From Clostridia bacterium (GTDB lineage Bacteria > Bacillota > Clostridia > Christensenellales > CAG-138), in contig JAFZRT010000064.1 in the NCBI GenBank assembly GCA_017619735.1, forward strand, positions 1 through 38,624: DNA of 38,624 nt, given 5' to 3'. Shown here one piece after another: positions 8,394-15,908 of the stretch. The position numbers and the translations under genes were made by a program. Numbering within the stretch: the first letter of the stretch is position 1; each line of letters begins with the position of its first letter. The notes below the pieces were generated by a model that made no database searches, had not been told where the DNA came from, and was given only the letters and a program-made list of their open reading frames with translations.

Positions 8394-9752
8394 TTATTTG
8401 CCTGTAAGCTCCTTTATAGCCGCCTGGAGCTGCGTGTCCTCGTCGAAGTGCTCGGTGACGAGCGTGTAGATGTCGTATACCGAAAGCTCCTCGTCGAGCT
8501 CGGCGATGATATCGGGGGTGACGCCCGTGCCGCCGAGGTTGGTGCCGTTGGGGGTGAAGTACGCGTCGGTGGTGAGCTTGATATAGCCGCGGTCTTTCTC
8601 CAGCGGGAAAGTCGTCTGCACCACGCCCTTGCCGTATGTCTTGACGCCGATTATCTTCGCCCGGCCGTTGTCCTGCATGGCGCCTGCGAAAATCTCGCTC
8701 GCGGAGGCGGAGTATTCGTTCACCAGCACGACGAACTCAATGTCATACATGTCCTTGTCGGACTCGAAATACTGGGTGGGATCGGTGGTCTTGCCCTGCA
8801 TGGAAACTATCGTGCACTTGGGCAGAAGCATATCGCAGATGTCGATCACCGTCCACAGCGAGCCGCCGGGATCGTTGCGCAGGTCGACTATGAGGGACTT
8901 CGCGCCCCTGGCGGTGAGATCGTCCAAAGCGGCGCGGAACTCATTGACGGCGTCGCCGGAGAAGGAGGTCAGCAGTATGTAGCCGATATCGCCTTCGAAC
9001 ATCAGCGAGTCGACGCGCTTGATGTAGACCTCGCCCCTCGTGACGGTGACGGTGTTCTCTTCGCCGTCACGCAGATAGGTGATGTCGACGGTCGTGCCCT
9101 CCTCGCCCGTTATGAGGGCGACGAGCTCGCTGCTCGAGAGGTTAGTTATGTCTTTGCCGTCGACCTTGGTAACGATATCGAAGGCCTTTAGGCCCGCGGC
9201 CTCGGCAAAGGAGCCCTCGTAAACGCGGTGTATCAGCGCGCCCGTCCCGTCGGGGGCGGAGATCAGTACGCCGATGCCGTAGTAATTGCCGTTAAAGCTC
9301 TGGGTGTAGGCCTCGTACTCCGCCTTTGTGAAGTAGGAGGCGTAGGGATCCTCCATGGCGTCCACGAGCGCGTGGGAGGCCTTTTCGATCAGCTTATCGG
9401 AGGAGGGGGTATCGCCGAAGTGGTACTGATCGATGCGGTGCAGCAGCTCGGATATAACGGAGCTGTCGTACTCGCCCATGTCCTTTATGAGGCGCAGATT
9501 GGACAGCCCGCCCGCGACGGACGATACGAGCGCTATCGTGATGAGCCCGCCGAGTATGAGCCCCGCGAGCAGCGCTATGAGCCAGTAGAGGAGCTTGGGC
9601 TTTTTGTACTTGACGCCGCCCTTTGAAAGAGCGCCGTCGCCCTCGCCGAATATCTCAAGCCTGCCGTCGGAGGCGGCGTCGGCCTCCGCCTGTTTGCGGA
9701 TCTCCTCCGCGTCGAGCGTGACCGTATCGAATATCGTCTTGTTCTCGTCCAT
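8394..9752 (-). CDS. S41 C-terminal processing protease (CtpA/Prc type), membrane-anchored
   Basis: This 452-residue protein has an acidic cytosolic N-terminus, one membrane helix at about 54-80, a PDZ domain around 158-240 and an S41 protease domain after 250. The catalytic dyad is visible as S350 in NEYSASASEIFAGA and K375 in TYGKGVVQ. It should cleave exported proteins at their C-termini outside the membrane. The ribosome site AAGGAG lies inside the last codons of the ttcA-like gene, whose stop is only four bases upstream, so the two are cotranscribed. An extended cytosolic N-terminus of about 50 residues is longer than in many CtpA proteins. Confidence 0.93.
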   Translation of the reverse strand: MDENKTIFDTVTLDAEEIRKQAEADAASDGRLEIFGEGDGALSKGGVKYKKPKLLYWLIALLAGLILGGLITIALVSSVAGGLSNLRLIKDMGEYDSSVISELLHRIDQYHFGDTPSSDKLIEKASHALVDAMEDPYASYFTKAEYEAYTQSFNGNYYGIGVLISAPDGTGALIHRVYEGSFAEAAGLKAFDIVTKVDGKDITNLSSSELVALITGEEGTTVDITYLRDGEENTVTVTRGEVYIKRVDSLMFEGDIGYILLTSFSGDAVNEFRAALDDLTARGAKSLIVDLRNDPGGSLWTVIDICDMLLPKCTIVSMQGKTTDPTQYFESDKDMYDIEFVVLVNEYSASASEIFAGAMQDNGRAKIIGVKTYGKGVVQTTFPLEKDRGYIKLTTDAYFTPNGTNLGGTGVTPDIIAELDEELSVYDIYTLVTEHFDEDTQLQAAIKELTGK

Positions 9753-9756
9753 GCTG

Positions 9757-10536
9757 TTACTCCTTGGTCCTGGTCGTTATGTTCTTCTGCGGGATACCTA
9801 TGAGGCTGTCGGGCGGCAGCTTCATCCTGTCCCACATACCGTATTGATCAACGTCGGAAATGGCCTTCATAAGCCGCATCTCCGGGTCGGGCACTATCCT
9901 GCGGAACTCCCGCAGCAGGTTTTTCATGTCCTCGCGCTTGGTCAGCCCGGCCACGGGGCAGTTGGGCTTCTGCACGGGCAGCCCCAGCCGCCTCGCCGCG
10001 GAGACGGCCTCCTTTTCCGGGAAGAACACGAGGGGGCGGATTATCGTCACGTCCGCGCGGTCCATGTAGGTTATCGGCGCGAATGTGTTGAGCCGCGATT
10101 CGTAGAAAAGACTCAAAAGGAAGGTCTCGAGCACGTCCTCGCGGTTGTGGCCCAGCGCGATGAGGTTGCAGCCCCGCGCCTTCGCCGCCTCGTTCAGAGC
10201 GCCGCGGCGGAACTTCGCGCAGAGGGCGCAGGGGTTTTTCTCATGCCGCACGTTGAACACCACGTCGCCGATGTCGGTCTTGACGATATCGAGCCGGACG
10301 CCGTTCGCATACGCCCATCCGGTCAGCGCCGAATGATCCTGCTCCACAAGGCCGAGGTCGAGCATCACACCCATCACCTCGTACTGCTTTTTTGAAAACA
10401 TGCGGTAAAGCGAAAGCCCGTAAAGGAGCAGCAGGCTGTCCTTGCCGCCGCTCACGCCGACGCAGATGCGGTCGCCGTCGTGTATGAGGCCGTAGCGCTC
10501 GTCCGCTCTTCTAATGCAGCCCAAGACCCGTTTCAT
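9757..10536 (-). CDS. TtcA-family tRNA 2-thiolation ATPase
   Basis: This 259-residue PP-loop protein has the ATP pyrophosphatase motif SGGKDS at 29-34, and cysteines C103, C106 and C193 placed as in the [4Fe-4S]-dependent TtcA enzymes that thiolate tRNA. LGHNREDVLETFLLSL is the second conserved block. It may act on cytidine 32 or another tRNA position; clostridial relatives of TtcA are not all tested, so the exact target is inferred. It heads a probable operon with the S41 protease, mfd and cysteine desulfidase genes. The ribosome site is weak (GGGG about ten bases upstream). Confidence 0.85.
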   Translation of the reverse strand: MKRVLGCIRRADERYGLIHDGDRICVGVSGGKDSLLLLYGLSLYRMFSKKQYEVMGVMLDLGLVEQDHSALTGWAYANGVRLDIVKTDIGDVVFNVRHEKNPCALCAKFRRGALNEAAKARGCNLIALGHNREDVLETFLLSLFYESRLNTFAPITYMDRADVTIIRPLVFFPEKEAVSAARRLGLPVQKPNCPVAGLTKREDMKNLLREFRRIVPDPEMRLMKAISDVDQYGMWDRMKLPPDSLIGIPQKNITTRTKE

Positions 10537-10571
10537 AGTGCGATGTCCCCGAAAGAAAGATTGCTTTTGTT

Positions 10572-10600
10572 ATTATACCGCACTTTTTGTGAAAAGCCAA
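10572..10600 (-). promoter_or_regulatory. Proximal promoter of the ttcA-like operon
   Basis: TTGGCT, 17 bases, TATAAT on the minus strand, with the predicted transcript start about 29 bases before the ATG. Confidence 0.6.
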
Positions 10601-10660
10601 TAGGCAAACGCGCAGGCGCCGAGGGGGAGGAGCGCCGCCTTCTCATCTGCCCCTGATAAT

Positions 10661-10690
10661 ATTATAGCACATTTGTTCCCTTGTTGTCAA
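10661..10690 (-). promoter_or_regulatory. Distal promoter of the ttcA-like operon
   Basis: TTGACA, 18 bases, TATAAT on the minus strand, about 120 bases upstream of the gene. Its -10 region, TGTGCTATAATAT, is nearly the same as that of the divergent promoter at 10711. Confidence 0.65.
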
Positions 10691-10710
10691 GGGCGGAAGG
10701 CCGATCCGGC

Positions 10711-10739
10711 TTGACTTTACAGAACATTTGTGCTATAAT
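10711..10739 (+). promoter_or_regulatory. Strong promoter reading into a gene-poor stretch
   Basis: TTGACT, 17 bases, TATAAT on the plus strand. It faces the 33-codon ORF and AT tract; no ordinary gene lies downstream on this strand for about 5 kb, so a short transcript is expected. Confidence 0.75.
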
Positions 10740-10745
10740 ATAATT

Positions 10746-10866
10746 ATAGGGGGAGGCCTGCAAGATGCGCGGAACGCGATCACCGGGGCGGGAGGGACCG
10801 CGTCTGCAGGACAATTCCGCACCCGGACAGAAGAAAAGCTTGATCAATGAACGAATGATAATATGA
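10746..10866 (+). ncRNA. Candidate structured small RNA
   Basis: The expected transcript from the promoter at 10711 opens with a 12-bp stem interrupted by one bulged A: CCTGCA pairs with TGCAGG and GATGCG with CGCGTC, around a 29-base G-rich loop. I do not recognise a known RNA family; the signal recognition particle, 6S, tmRNA and RNase P signatures were looked for and are absent. No clear plus-strand terminator follows. The same RNA holds a possible 33-codon ORF. Confidence 0.35.
10765..10866 (+). CDS. Possible 33-residue peptide
   Basis: An ATG eight bases after GGGGGAGG opens a 33-codon frame ending in TGA. The peptide is polar and basic (starts MRGTRSPGRE, ends ERMII) with no signal peptide or membrane segment. 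A strong promoter, a strong ribosome site and a start at normal spacing favour translation, but the codons also fold into an RNA stem, so the ORF may be accidental. Confidence 0.3.
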   Translation: MRGTRSPGREGPRLQDNSAPGQKKSLINERMII

Positions 10867-11060
10867 ATACTATAAGAATATAGAATAATAAAACATAGGA
10901 TAATAAAGGAATAATAAGAATGATAAATAAAAAATACTATAACCAGAATACTATAATAAAAAGATAAATAAAAAAGAATAATATTATAATATCTATATAA
11001 ATATTCATATAAATATCCATAATACTGTTTTTCTTTCAAAACATTTTTCTTTATAGTAAA
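10845..11060. other. AT-rich low-complexity tract
   Basis: About 200 bases are nearly all A and T, with the plus strand rich in short words such as AATAATA, AGAATA and ATAAA, in sharp contrast to the GC-rich genome. An open frame on the minus strand through it gives a Tyr/Ile/Phe-rich, low-complexity product and is not credible as a gene. The tract follows the candidate small RNA and ends at a minus-strand terminator. Confidence 0.85.
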
Positions 11061-11064
11061 GGAT

Positions 11065-11090
11065 AAGAAAAAGGGCGGCAGGGTCCGCCC
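11065..11090 (-). terminator. Rho-independent terminator facing the AT tract
   Basis: GGGCGG (11073-11078) pairs with CCGCCC (11085-11090) and on the minus strand is followed by TTTTTC. It is a second minus-strand terminator about 240 bases beyond the SulP one, so some minus-strand transcript must cross the repeat between them. Confidence 0.65.
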
Positions 11091-11121
11091 CGGGTCAGGC
11101 TGTTGTTGCTCGCATCACTTC

Positions 11122-11268
11122 CCGCCTCCCCTGCGCAAGGGGAGGCGGCATTTCGACCGTAGGGAAAAATGACGGAAGGGTCGTAAAGCAATTCCATTAT
11201 TCGCATGTCCGCGACCCTTCAGTCACCCTCGCTGCGCTCGGCCGACAGCTCCCCTTGCGCAGGGGAGC
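11122..11268. repeat. Structured intergenic repeat element (REP/MITE-like)
   Basis: Three nested or adjacent inverted repeats are packed in about 150 bases: a 10-bp stem (11122-11131 with 11139-11148), a 9-bp stem GAAGGGTCG with CGACCCTTC (11175-11183 with 11212-11220) and a 7-bp stem (11248-11254 with 11262-11268). The outer two share the core TCCCCTTGCGCA or its complement, as terminal inverted repeats would. It encodes no credible protein. The design suggests a dispersed repeat, though only one copy is in the window. Confidence 0.55.
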
Positions 11269-11315
11269 CGGTTGCGGCTCGCTTAACGTGCCCGATTGTG
11301 CTTTGTCGGAAGGGC

Positions 11316-11342
11316 AAAAAGAAAAGCGCTCCCGCGCTTTTC
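11316..11342 (-). terminator. Rho-independent terminator of the SulP gene
   Basis: GAAAAGCGC (11321-11329) pairs with GCGCTTTTC (11334-11342) over a 4-base loop, followed on the minus strand by a U-run. Confidence 0.85.
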
Positions 11343-11357
11343 TGAAATGGATGGGTT

Positions 11358-13031
11358 TTATTCGTTCTCCTTCGCCGCGAGCTCGATAGCCGCGTCGATG
11401 TTCTCGGCGAAGTTCTCGCTGCCGAGGCGGTCGCAGAAGCCCGCCTTGCGGAGCACCTTCATCGGCTGCTCGTGAACGTGGGAGAGTATGAGCCGCACGT
11501 CCCTCTCGCGGCATGAGCGCAGTATCGAATCGAGGTTCTTCGCGGCGGTGGCGTCGAGCGAGAGCACTCCGCCCATGCGCAGTATCATCGCGCGGGTGTC
11601 CTTCTCGACGGCGACCTCCAGTATCTTTTCGGCTCCGGCGAAGAACATCGGGCCGTTGAATTCGTAAATGAGAGTGCCTTCGGGGATGCGCTTGCTCGCC
11701 TCGGGGTAGTCCCTCCAGCGGCGGACGAAGCTGACCTCCGACATGCGCTTCATGAACAGCATCGCCGCCAGCACGAGGCCGACGCCTATCGCGACCACGA
11801 GGTCGAATGCCACGGTCAGTACGAATGTGACGATGAGCACCAGATCGTCGCTCTTCGGCGCGGTGCGGATGATGCGCACGAACTGCCTCCATTCGCTCAT
11901 GTTGTAGGCGACCATTATCAGTATCGCCGCGATCACGGGCATCGGTATCAGCTTCGCCAAAGGCATCAGCACGATGAGGAACAGCAGCAGCACCACCGCG
12001 TGCGTCATCCCCGCGACGGGGGAACGGCCGCCGTTCTTGACGTTCGCCGCGGTCCTCGCGATAGCGCCGGTGGCGGGTATTCCGCCGAACACGCCGGAGC
12101 AGATATTGCCAATGCCAAGGGCGATGAGCTCCGTGTTGGAATTGTGTCTGTCGCCGATCATGCCGTCCGAAACCACACAGGAGAGCAGCGACTCGATCGC
12201 CGCGAGTATGGCGATCGTGAATGCGCTCGGCGCGACGGCGCGCATAGTCTCAAAGCTGAAGGCGGGGAAGGAGGGCGCGGGGAAGCCGGAGGGCAGATCG
12301 GGGTAGAGCGTGCCGATGGTCTTCGCCTCGAGCGGGGTGAAGCGGACGAGCAGTATCCCGACTATGACCGCGATTATCGAGGCGGGTATCTTGGAGAATA
12401 TCGTTCCCGCCCTGCCGCGGAGCTTTCCGAGCATCGGCCAGAGTATCAGTATCGCAAGAGCGATAACGCCGACGGCGACCGCGTTGAGGTCGATTGTGCC
12501 TATCGAGCCGAACACCGCCTTTATCTTGTCGACCGTCTCTATCGCGACGGTCCCCGCTGGATATGTCAGCCCCAGAAAGTCCTTCAGCTGACCTATGGCG
12601 ATCGTGATGGCGATGCCCGCGGTGAAGCCCACGGTGATCGTCATCGGTATAAACTTGATGAGCGAGCCGAACCGCAGAAGCCCCATTACGATCAGTATCA
12701 CGCCCGCCATTATTGTGGCGATAATGAGGCCGGAGAGCCCGTGCGACGCGACTATCCCCGCGACGATGGTCGCAAAGGCGGCGGTGGGGCCGGAGATGTT
12801 CACGCTGCTCCCGCCGAAGAGGGCGATCACGAACCCCGCGACTATCGCGGTGTAGAGGCCCTGCTGCGGGGAAACGCCCGAGGCGATGGCGAGCGCAATG
12901 GAGAGCGGCAGCGCGATTATCGCGACGATAACGCCCGCGACGACGTCGTTGACGAGCTTCCCGCCCGTGTAATTCTTGAGAGAGGAGAAGAGTTTCGGCT
13001 TGAACAAACGCGTTTTTTCCTTCGCTTCCAT
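11358..13031 (-). CDS. SulP-family anion transporter with STAS domain
   Basis: This 557-residue inner-membrane protein belongs to the SLC26/SulP family that carries sulfate, bicarbonate or other anions. About 12-14 hydrophobic segments fill residues 25-430, with the family motif GPTAAFATIVAG near residue 80 and FGGIPATGAIARTAAN in the middle. A cytosolic STAS domain occupies about 440-550, including SLDATAAKNLDSIL. The substrate cannot be told from sequence. The ATG lies a little far from a GGGG ribosome site. It is a single gene with its own terminator. Confidence 0.93.
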   Translation of the reverse strand: MEAKEKTRLFKPKLFSSLKNYTGGKLVNDVVAGVIVAIIALPLSIALAIASGVSPQQGLYTAIVAGFVIALFGGSSVNISGPTAAFATIVAGIVASHGLSGLIIATIMAGVILIVMGLLRFGSLIKFIPMTITVGFTAGIAITIAIGQLKDFLGLTYPAGTVAIETVDKIKAVFGSIGTIDLNAVAVGVIALAILILWPMLGKLRGRAGTIFSKIPASIIAVIVGILLVRFTPLEAKTIGTLYPDLPSGFPAPSFPAFSFETMRAVAPSAFTIAILAAIESLLSCVVSDGMIGDRHNSNTELIALGIGNICSGVFGGIPATGAIARTAANVKNGGRSPVAGMTHAVVLLLFLIVLMPLAKLIPMPVIAAILIMVAYNMSEWRQFVRIIRTAPKSDDLVLIVTFVLTVAFDLVVAIGVGLVLAAMLFMKRMSEVSFVRRWRDYPEASKRIPEGTLIYEFNGPMFFAGAEKILEVAVEKDTRAMILRMGGVLSLDATAAKNLDSILRSCRERDVRLILSHVHEQPMKVLRKAGFCDRLGSENFAENIDAAIELAAKENE

Positions 13032-13126
13032 TCGGATCGGATCCCCTTTCTTGTTCTTCCCGCCCGGGAGGTGTTCCTTTTCCCTTATTCTACCACAGAT
13101 CCCCGCGCTTGGGAAGGGAAAATGGG

Positions 13127-13159
13127 CGCAAAAAAGGGAAGGATATCCTCCTTCCCTTT
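13127..13159 (-). terminator. Rho-independent terminator of the rubrerythrin unit
   Basis: An 11-bp stem (13133-13143 with 13149-13159) with a 5-base loop is followed by a U-run on the minus strand, 15 bases past the GlsB-like stop. Confidence 0.85.
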
Positions 13160-13173
13160 AAGCTGCCTGAAAC

Positions 13174-13416
13174 TTACTTCACGAGCTTCCTCACGAGCCA
13201 TACCACGAGGCAGGCGCCGCCGATGGAGAGCAGTATGCCGGTGATCCAGCCGCCGCCCACGCCGAGCAGGTTGCCGATGAGGCCGCCGACGAGACCGCCG
13301 ATGATACCCAGTATCAGGTTCTTGAGGATGCTGGAGCTGTCGCCCTTCATGAGCTTGTTTGCCGCAAAGCCGCAGAGAGCGCCGATAACGAGTTCGACCA
13401 AGAGTTTCCAGATCAT
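13174..13416 (-). CDS. GlsB/YeaQ/YmgE family membrane protein
   Basis: This 80-residue protein is almost all hydrophobic, with three short membrane segments and a glycine-rich middle (LGIIGGLVGGLIGNLLGVGGG) typical of the transglycosylase-associated GlsB/YeaQ family, often induced by general stress. The N-terminal MIWKLLVELVIGALCGFAA is characteristic. GGGAGG precedes the ATG. It starts 15 bases after the rubrerythrin gene and shares its promoter and terminator, which fits an oxidative or general stress unit. Confidence 0.88.
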   Translation of the reverse strand: MIWKLLVELVIGALCGFAANKLMKGDSSSILKNLILGIIGGLVGGLIGNLLGVGGGWITGILLSIGGACLVVWLVRKLVK

Positions 13417-13431
13417 AATATGCCTCCCGTA

Positions 13432-13977
13432 TTATTTGAAATACCTGTCCAAGAGGCCCTTCAGCGCCTTGCCGTGCCTTGCCTCGTCGCGTGCCATTTC
13501 ATGCACGGTGTCGTGAATGGCGTCGAGGCCGAGCTCCTTCGCGCGCTTCGCGAGGTCGGTCTTGCCGGCGGTAGCGCCGTTCTCGGCGTCCACGCGCATC
13601 TCGAGGTTCTTCTTGGTGCTGTCGGTGACTACCTCGCCGAGGAGCTCCGCGAACTTGGCGGCGTGCTCCGCCTCTTCCCAAGCGGCCTTTTCCCAATAGA
13701 GGCCTATCTCGGGATAGCCCTCGCGGTGGGCGACCCTCGCCATGGCGAGGTACATGCCGACCTCGGTGCATTCGCCGTTGAAGTTGGCGCGAAGATCGTT
13801 GACGATATCCTCACGCACGCCCTGCGCGACGCCGACTACATGCTCGGCGGCCCAGGTCATCTCGGTCTTCTGCTCACGGAACTTGGAGCCGGGGACCTTG
13901 CACTGGGGGCAGAACTCGGGGGGAGTGGGGCCCTCATGGACGTAACCGCATACGGGACATACCCATTTCTTGATCAT
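13432..13977 (-). CDS. Reverse rubrerythrin (rubredoxin domain first)
   Basis: This 181-residue protein has an N-terminal rubredoxin domain ([10 protein letters not shown] and CPQCKVPG, residues 7-26) followed by a ferritin-like diiron four-helix bundle with EXXH-type ligands ([27 protein letters not shown]). Reverse rubrerythrins of anaerobic clostridia reduce hydrogen peroxide and oxygen with electrons from NADH via rubredoxin reductases. Its presence marks a strict anaerobe with oxidative defence. A GGAGG ribosome site precedes the ATG, and a perfect promoter lies upstream. Transcribed with the GlsB-like gene. Confidence 0.95.
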   Translation of the reverse strand: MIKKWVCPVCGYVHEGPTPPEFCPQCKVPGSKFREQKTEMTWAAEHVVGVAQGVREDIVNDLRANFNGECTEVGMYLAMARVAHREGYPEIGLYWEKAAWEEAEHAAKFAELLGEVVTDSTKKNLEMRVDAENGATAGKTDLAKRAKELGLDAIHDTVHEMARDEARHGKALKGLLDRYFK

Positions 13978-14003
13978 AATAAACCTCCGTATGATTATTT
14001 TTC

Positions 14004-14019
14004 GGCGGGACGGCCCGCC
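14004..14019 (-). other. 5' leader hairpin of rubrerythrin mRNA
   Basis: GGCGGG and CCCGCC form a stable stem early in the rubrerythrin leader, between the transcript start and the ribosome site. On the plus strand it is followed by TTTTTT and looks like a terminator, but no plus-strand gene reads towards it; an mRNA-stabilising 5' hairpin is as likely. Confidence 0.5.
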
Positions 14020-14034
14020 TTTTTTACACAGAAA

Positions 14035-14063
14035 ATTATATCCAATTTGCGCTTCGCTGTCAA
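14035..14063 (-). promoter_or_regulatory. Consensus promoter of the rubrerythrin unit
   Basis: A perfect TTGACA, 17 bases, TATAAT on the minus strand. The -35 box includes the stop codon of the upstream lipoprotein gene. No operator-like palindrome is obvious around it. Confidence 0.85.
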
Positions 14064-15067
14064 TGCTTGAAATAGAGCTTTCCGTCCGTCACGGTGATGC
14101 TCCCGTGGGTGACGGCGTTCAGGGGCGGCTCCATCGCGGCGCTCGTAACGACGGTTATCGGCACGGGCAGATACCAGCCGTTCCCGTCGTGCAGCATGTC
14201 CGCCTCGCCGGGTATGGCGGCGATCTCGTACCTGATCCTGACGAGCGAGCCCGCCATCTGCACGCCGCAGTAGTCGAAGCTCGTGATGTACAGCGCGGCC
14301 ACGGCGTAGGAGTGCCCGGCCTCGCCCATGGGGTCGGAGCCGGTCCCGCCCTCGTAAAGGAGGTTGACGGCTATCTGCGCCGTGTCGGAATACGGGGCTT
14401 CGTCTTCGTAGGTGGCGTTGATGGCGGAAAGCAGTCCGCCGCTCCAGGTGGAGGAGATGGCGGCGGGCGTCAGGAACGCAACGGGATGCTCAATGAGCCA
14501 AGTCCCCGCGAAGAGGCAGCTCCCCTCGTTGACGAGGTCGAGCGTCCAGTAGAAGCTGTCGCCGACGTGCATGGAGGAGCAGTCCACAACGGCGCCCGCG
14601 TAAACTGCCGCGTGGTCGTTGGGCGTCTCCGGCGTGGGCACGGGCGCCTGATGAGTGGCGGCCGGAGTTCCGGTGGGATCGGCGGAGCCGGGCGTGGGAG
14701 TCGCGGGCTTCGGCGTTTCCGCTGCGGAGGTCGGCGCCGCGGTGGGCGTGTTCGTCGGAGCATGGGTGGCCTCTCCGCCCTGGGAGCCGGTCTCCGCGGG
14801 GATCTCGGTCGGCGCGGCGGTCGGCGTGGCGGTAGGCCCCTCCGTCACGTCCCCGTCGGGGGAGCGGGTGACGACGGGCACGTCGGAAAACACGGGCTCG
14901 GGCGTCGCCGTCGGGCCCTGCGTGACCTCGCCGTCGGGCGAGGCGGTGACTATCGGCACGGGAGTGGATGCGGAGGCGTCCTTACCGTCGGGCTTCTTGC
15001 AGCCCGCGGCGGTCAGAACGAGCGCGAGCGCCAGCATCGCGGCCGTGTATCCTGCGAACCTTTTCAA
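14060..15067 (-). CDS. Thr/Pro-rich lipoprotein with a C-terminal beta-rich domain
   Basis: This 335-residue protein has a lipoprotein signal (KRF, hydrophobic stretch, TAAGC with C23). The start is TTG at 15067: AAGGAGG lies nine bases upstream and no ATG fits. Residues about 28-165 are a Thr/Pro/Ala/Glu stalk that includes near-repeats [14 protein letters not shown] and [14 protein letters not shown]. Residues about 170-335 are a folded domain with features reminiscent of cohesin-like beta sandwiches ([23 protein letters not shown]), but I cannot assign a family. It lies 35 bases after the GNAT gene, probably in one transcript, and is anchored outside the membrane. Confidence 0.8.
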   Translation of the reverse strand: MKRFAGYTAAMLALALVLTAAGCKKPDGKDASASTPVPIVTASPDGEVTQGPTATPEPVFSDVPVVTRSPDGDVTEGPTATPTAAPTEIPAETGSQGGEATHAPTNTPTAAPTSAAETPKPATPTPGSADPTGTPAATHQAPVPTPETPNDHAAVYAGAVVDCSSMHVGDSFYWTLDLVNEGSCLFAGTWLIEHPVAFLTPAAISSTWSGGLLSAINATYEDEAPYSDTAQIAVNLLYEGGTGSDPMGEAGHSYAVAALYITSFDYCGVQMAGSLVRIRYEIAAIPGEADMLHDGNGWYLPVPITVVTSAAMEPPLNAVTHGSITVTDGKLYFKH

Positions 15068-15102
15068 ATGAGCGGACCTCCTTGATGTACGGATCTCCGG
15101 CG

Positions 15103-15705
15103 TCAGGAGCCGGAAACGGGGGAGTGGAGCCCGTCGGGGAGCCCCATCAGATATTCCTTCTGCAGTATGGCGCAGTGATAATGGCTGCGCCAGCCCTTCT
15201 TTGCGAAAACGGTGGTGTATTCGTCCTTGATGAAATGCGCCTCGCGCCTCATGCCGATACGCTCCATCACGGCGAGGGAGGCGGCGTTCTTGTCGTCGCA
15301 CCTCGCGTACACGCGGTGCAGGTCGAGGCCGAGGAAGCCGAAGCGGAGAAAGCCGCGCGCGGCCTCTGTCGCATAGCCCATGTGCCAGAAGCGCATGTTG
15401 AAGATGTAGCCGAGCTCCGCCTGCCGCATGTCATCCTTCAGCGTGAGGCCCATGGAGCCGATCAGCTCGTCCGTCTCCTTGAGGCACACGGCGAGATCCC
15501 ATATGCGGCGGGGAGAGACGATCTGCGAGGCGAGGCGGCTCTCGATGAAGCGCTCGACCTCCTCCGGGGGTTCGGGCGAAAACGGCAGGAAGCACGTGTT
15601 CTCCACGTTCCCGGCGTACTCGAAAACGGCGGGAGCGTCGTCCTTCACGAACTCTCTCATATACAGTCTTTCGGTCTCGAAAACCACGGGTGATACGGGC
15701 TGCAT
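15103..15705 (-). CDS. GNAT acetyltransferase, RimJ/RimL type
   Basis: This 200-residue protein matches acetyl-CoA N-acyltransferases of the RimJ/RimL group: TERLYMREFVKDDA at the start, ELIGSMGL, ELGYIFNMRFWHMGYATEAARGFLRFGF as the acetyl-CoA binding region, and ASLAVMERIGMRREA near the C-terminus. Acceptor unknown. ATG at 15705 has GGGG eight bases upstream; a TTG two codons earlier is too close to the ribosome site. It precedes the lipoprotein gene. Confidence 0.9.
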   Translation of the reverse strand: MQPVSPVVFETERLYMREFVKDDAPAVFEYAGNVENTCFLPFSPEPPEEVERFIESRLASQIVSPRRIWDLAVCLKETDELIGSMGLTLKDDMRQAELGYIFNMRFWHMGYATEAARGFLRFGFLGLDLHRVYARCDDKNAASLAVMERIGMRREAHFIKDEYTTVFAKKGWRSHYHCAILQKEYLMGLPDGLHSPVSGS

Positions 15706-15736
15706 GCTCAACGCCCCTTTCGGATGTTATCGACAT

Positions 15737-15745
15737 ATTATATCA
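15737..15745 (-). promoter_or_regulatory. Extended -10 promoter of the GNAT gene
   Basis: TGATATAAT on the minus strand fits an extended -10 element; the -35 region is poor, which such promoters tolerate. The transcript would start about 25 bases before the ATG. Confidence 0.5.
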
Positions 15746-15821
15746 CAGCCGGAGGCGGAATGAAAGCCCCGCGGGCGGCGGCTGCGGCGCGGGTTTTTTT
15801 GGGCGCGATGGCGGAAAATCG

Positions 15822-15850
15822 TTGAATATCACTGCGGCGGATGGTATAAT
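15822..15850 (+). promoter_or_regulatory. Promoter of the secreted dockerin protein
   Basis: TTGAAT, 17 bases, TATAAT on the plus strand, about 52 bases upstream of the start codon of the gene at 15909. Confidence 0.65.
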
Positions 15851-15908
15851 GATCCCAAACGGGCCTGCGGCTCCCGCAGGCCCCCCGAAATCGCAAAGGA
15901 GCAATAGA

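Noticed and set aside
7302..9191. Plus-strand open frame of 629 codons antisense to mfd and the S41 protease
   Set aside because: It crosses two well-identified genes in the opposite direction and has an Arg/Val/Ala-rich, shadow-like composition with no ribosome site.
10701..10709. CCGATCCGG as a further copy of the repeat at 1-109
   Set aside because: Only nine bases match and the rest of the unit is absent.
10662..11039. Minus-strand open frame of 125 codons through the AT tract
   Set aside because: Tyr/Ile/Phe-rich low-complexity product, no ribosome site, overlaps two promoters and the structured transcript.
15769..15800. Hairpin followed by TTTTTTT on the plus strand (CCCGCG with CGCGGG)
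   Set aside because: No plus-strand transcript arrives here and the stem is short with a large loop; could be chance in GC-rich DNA.
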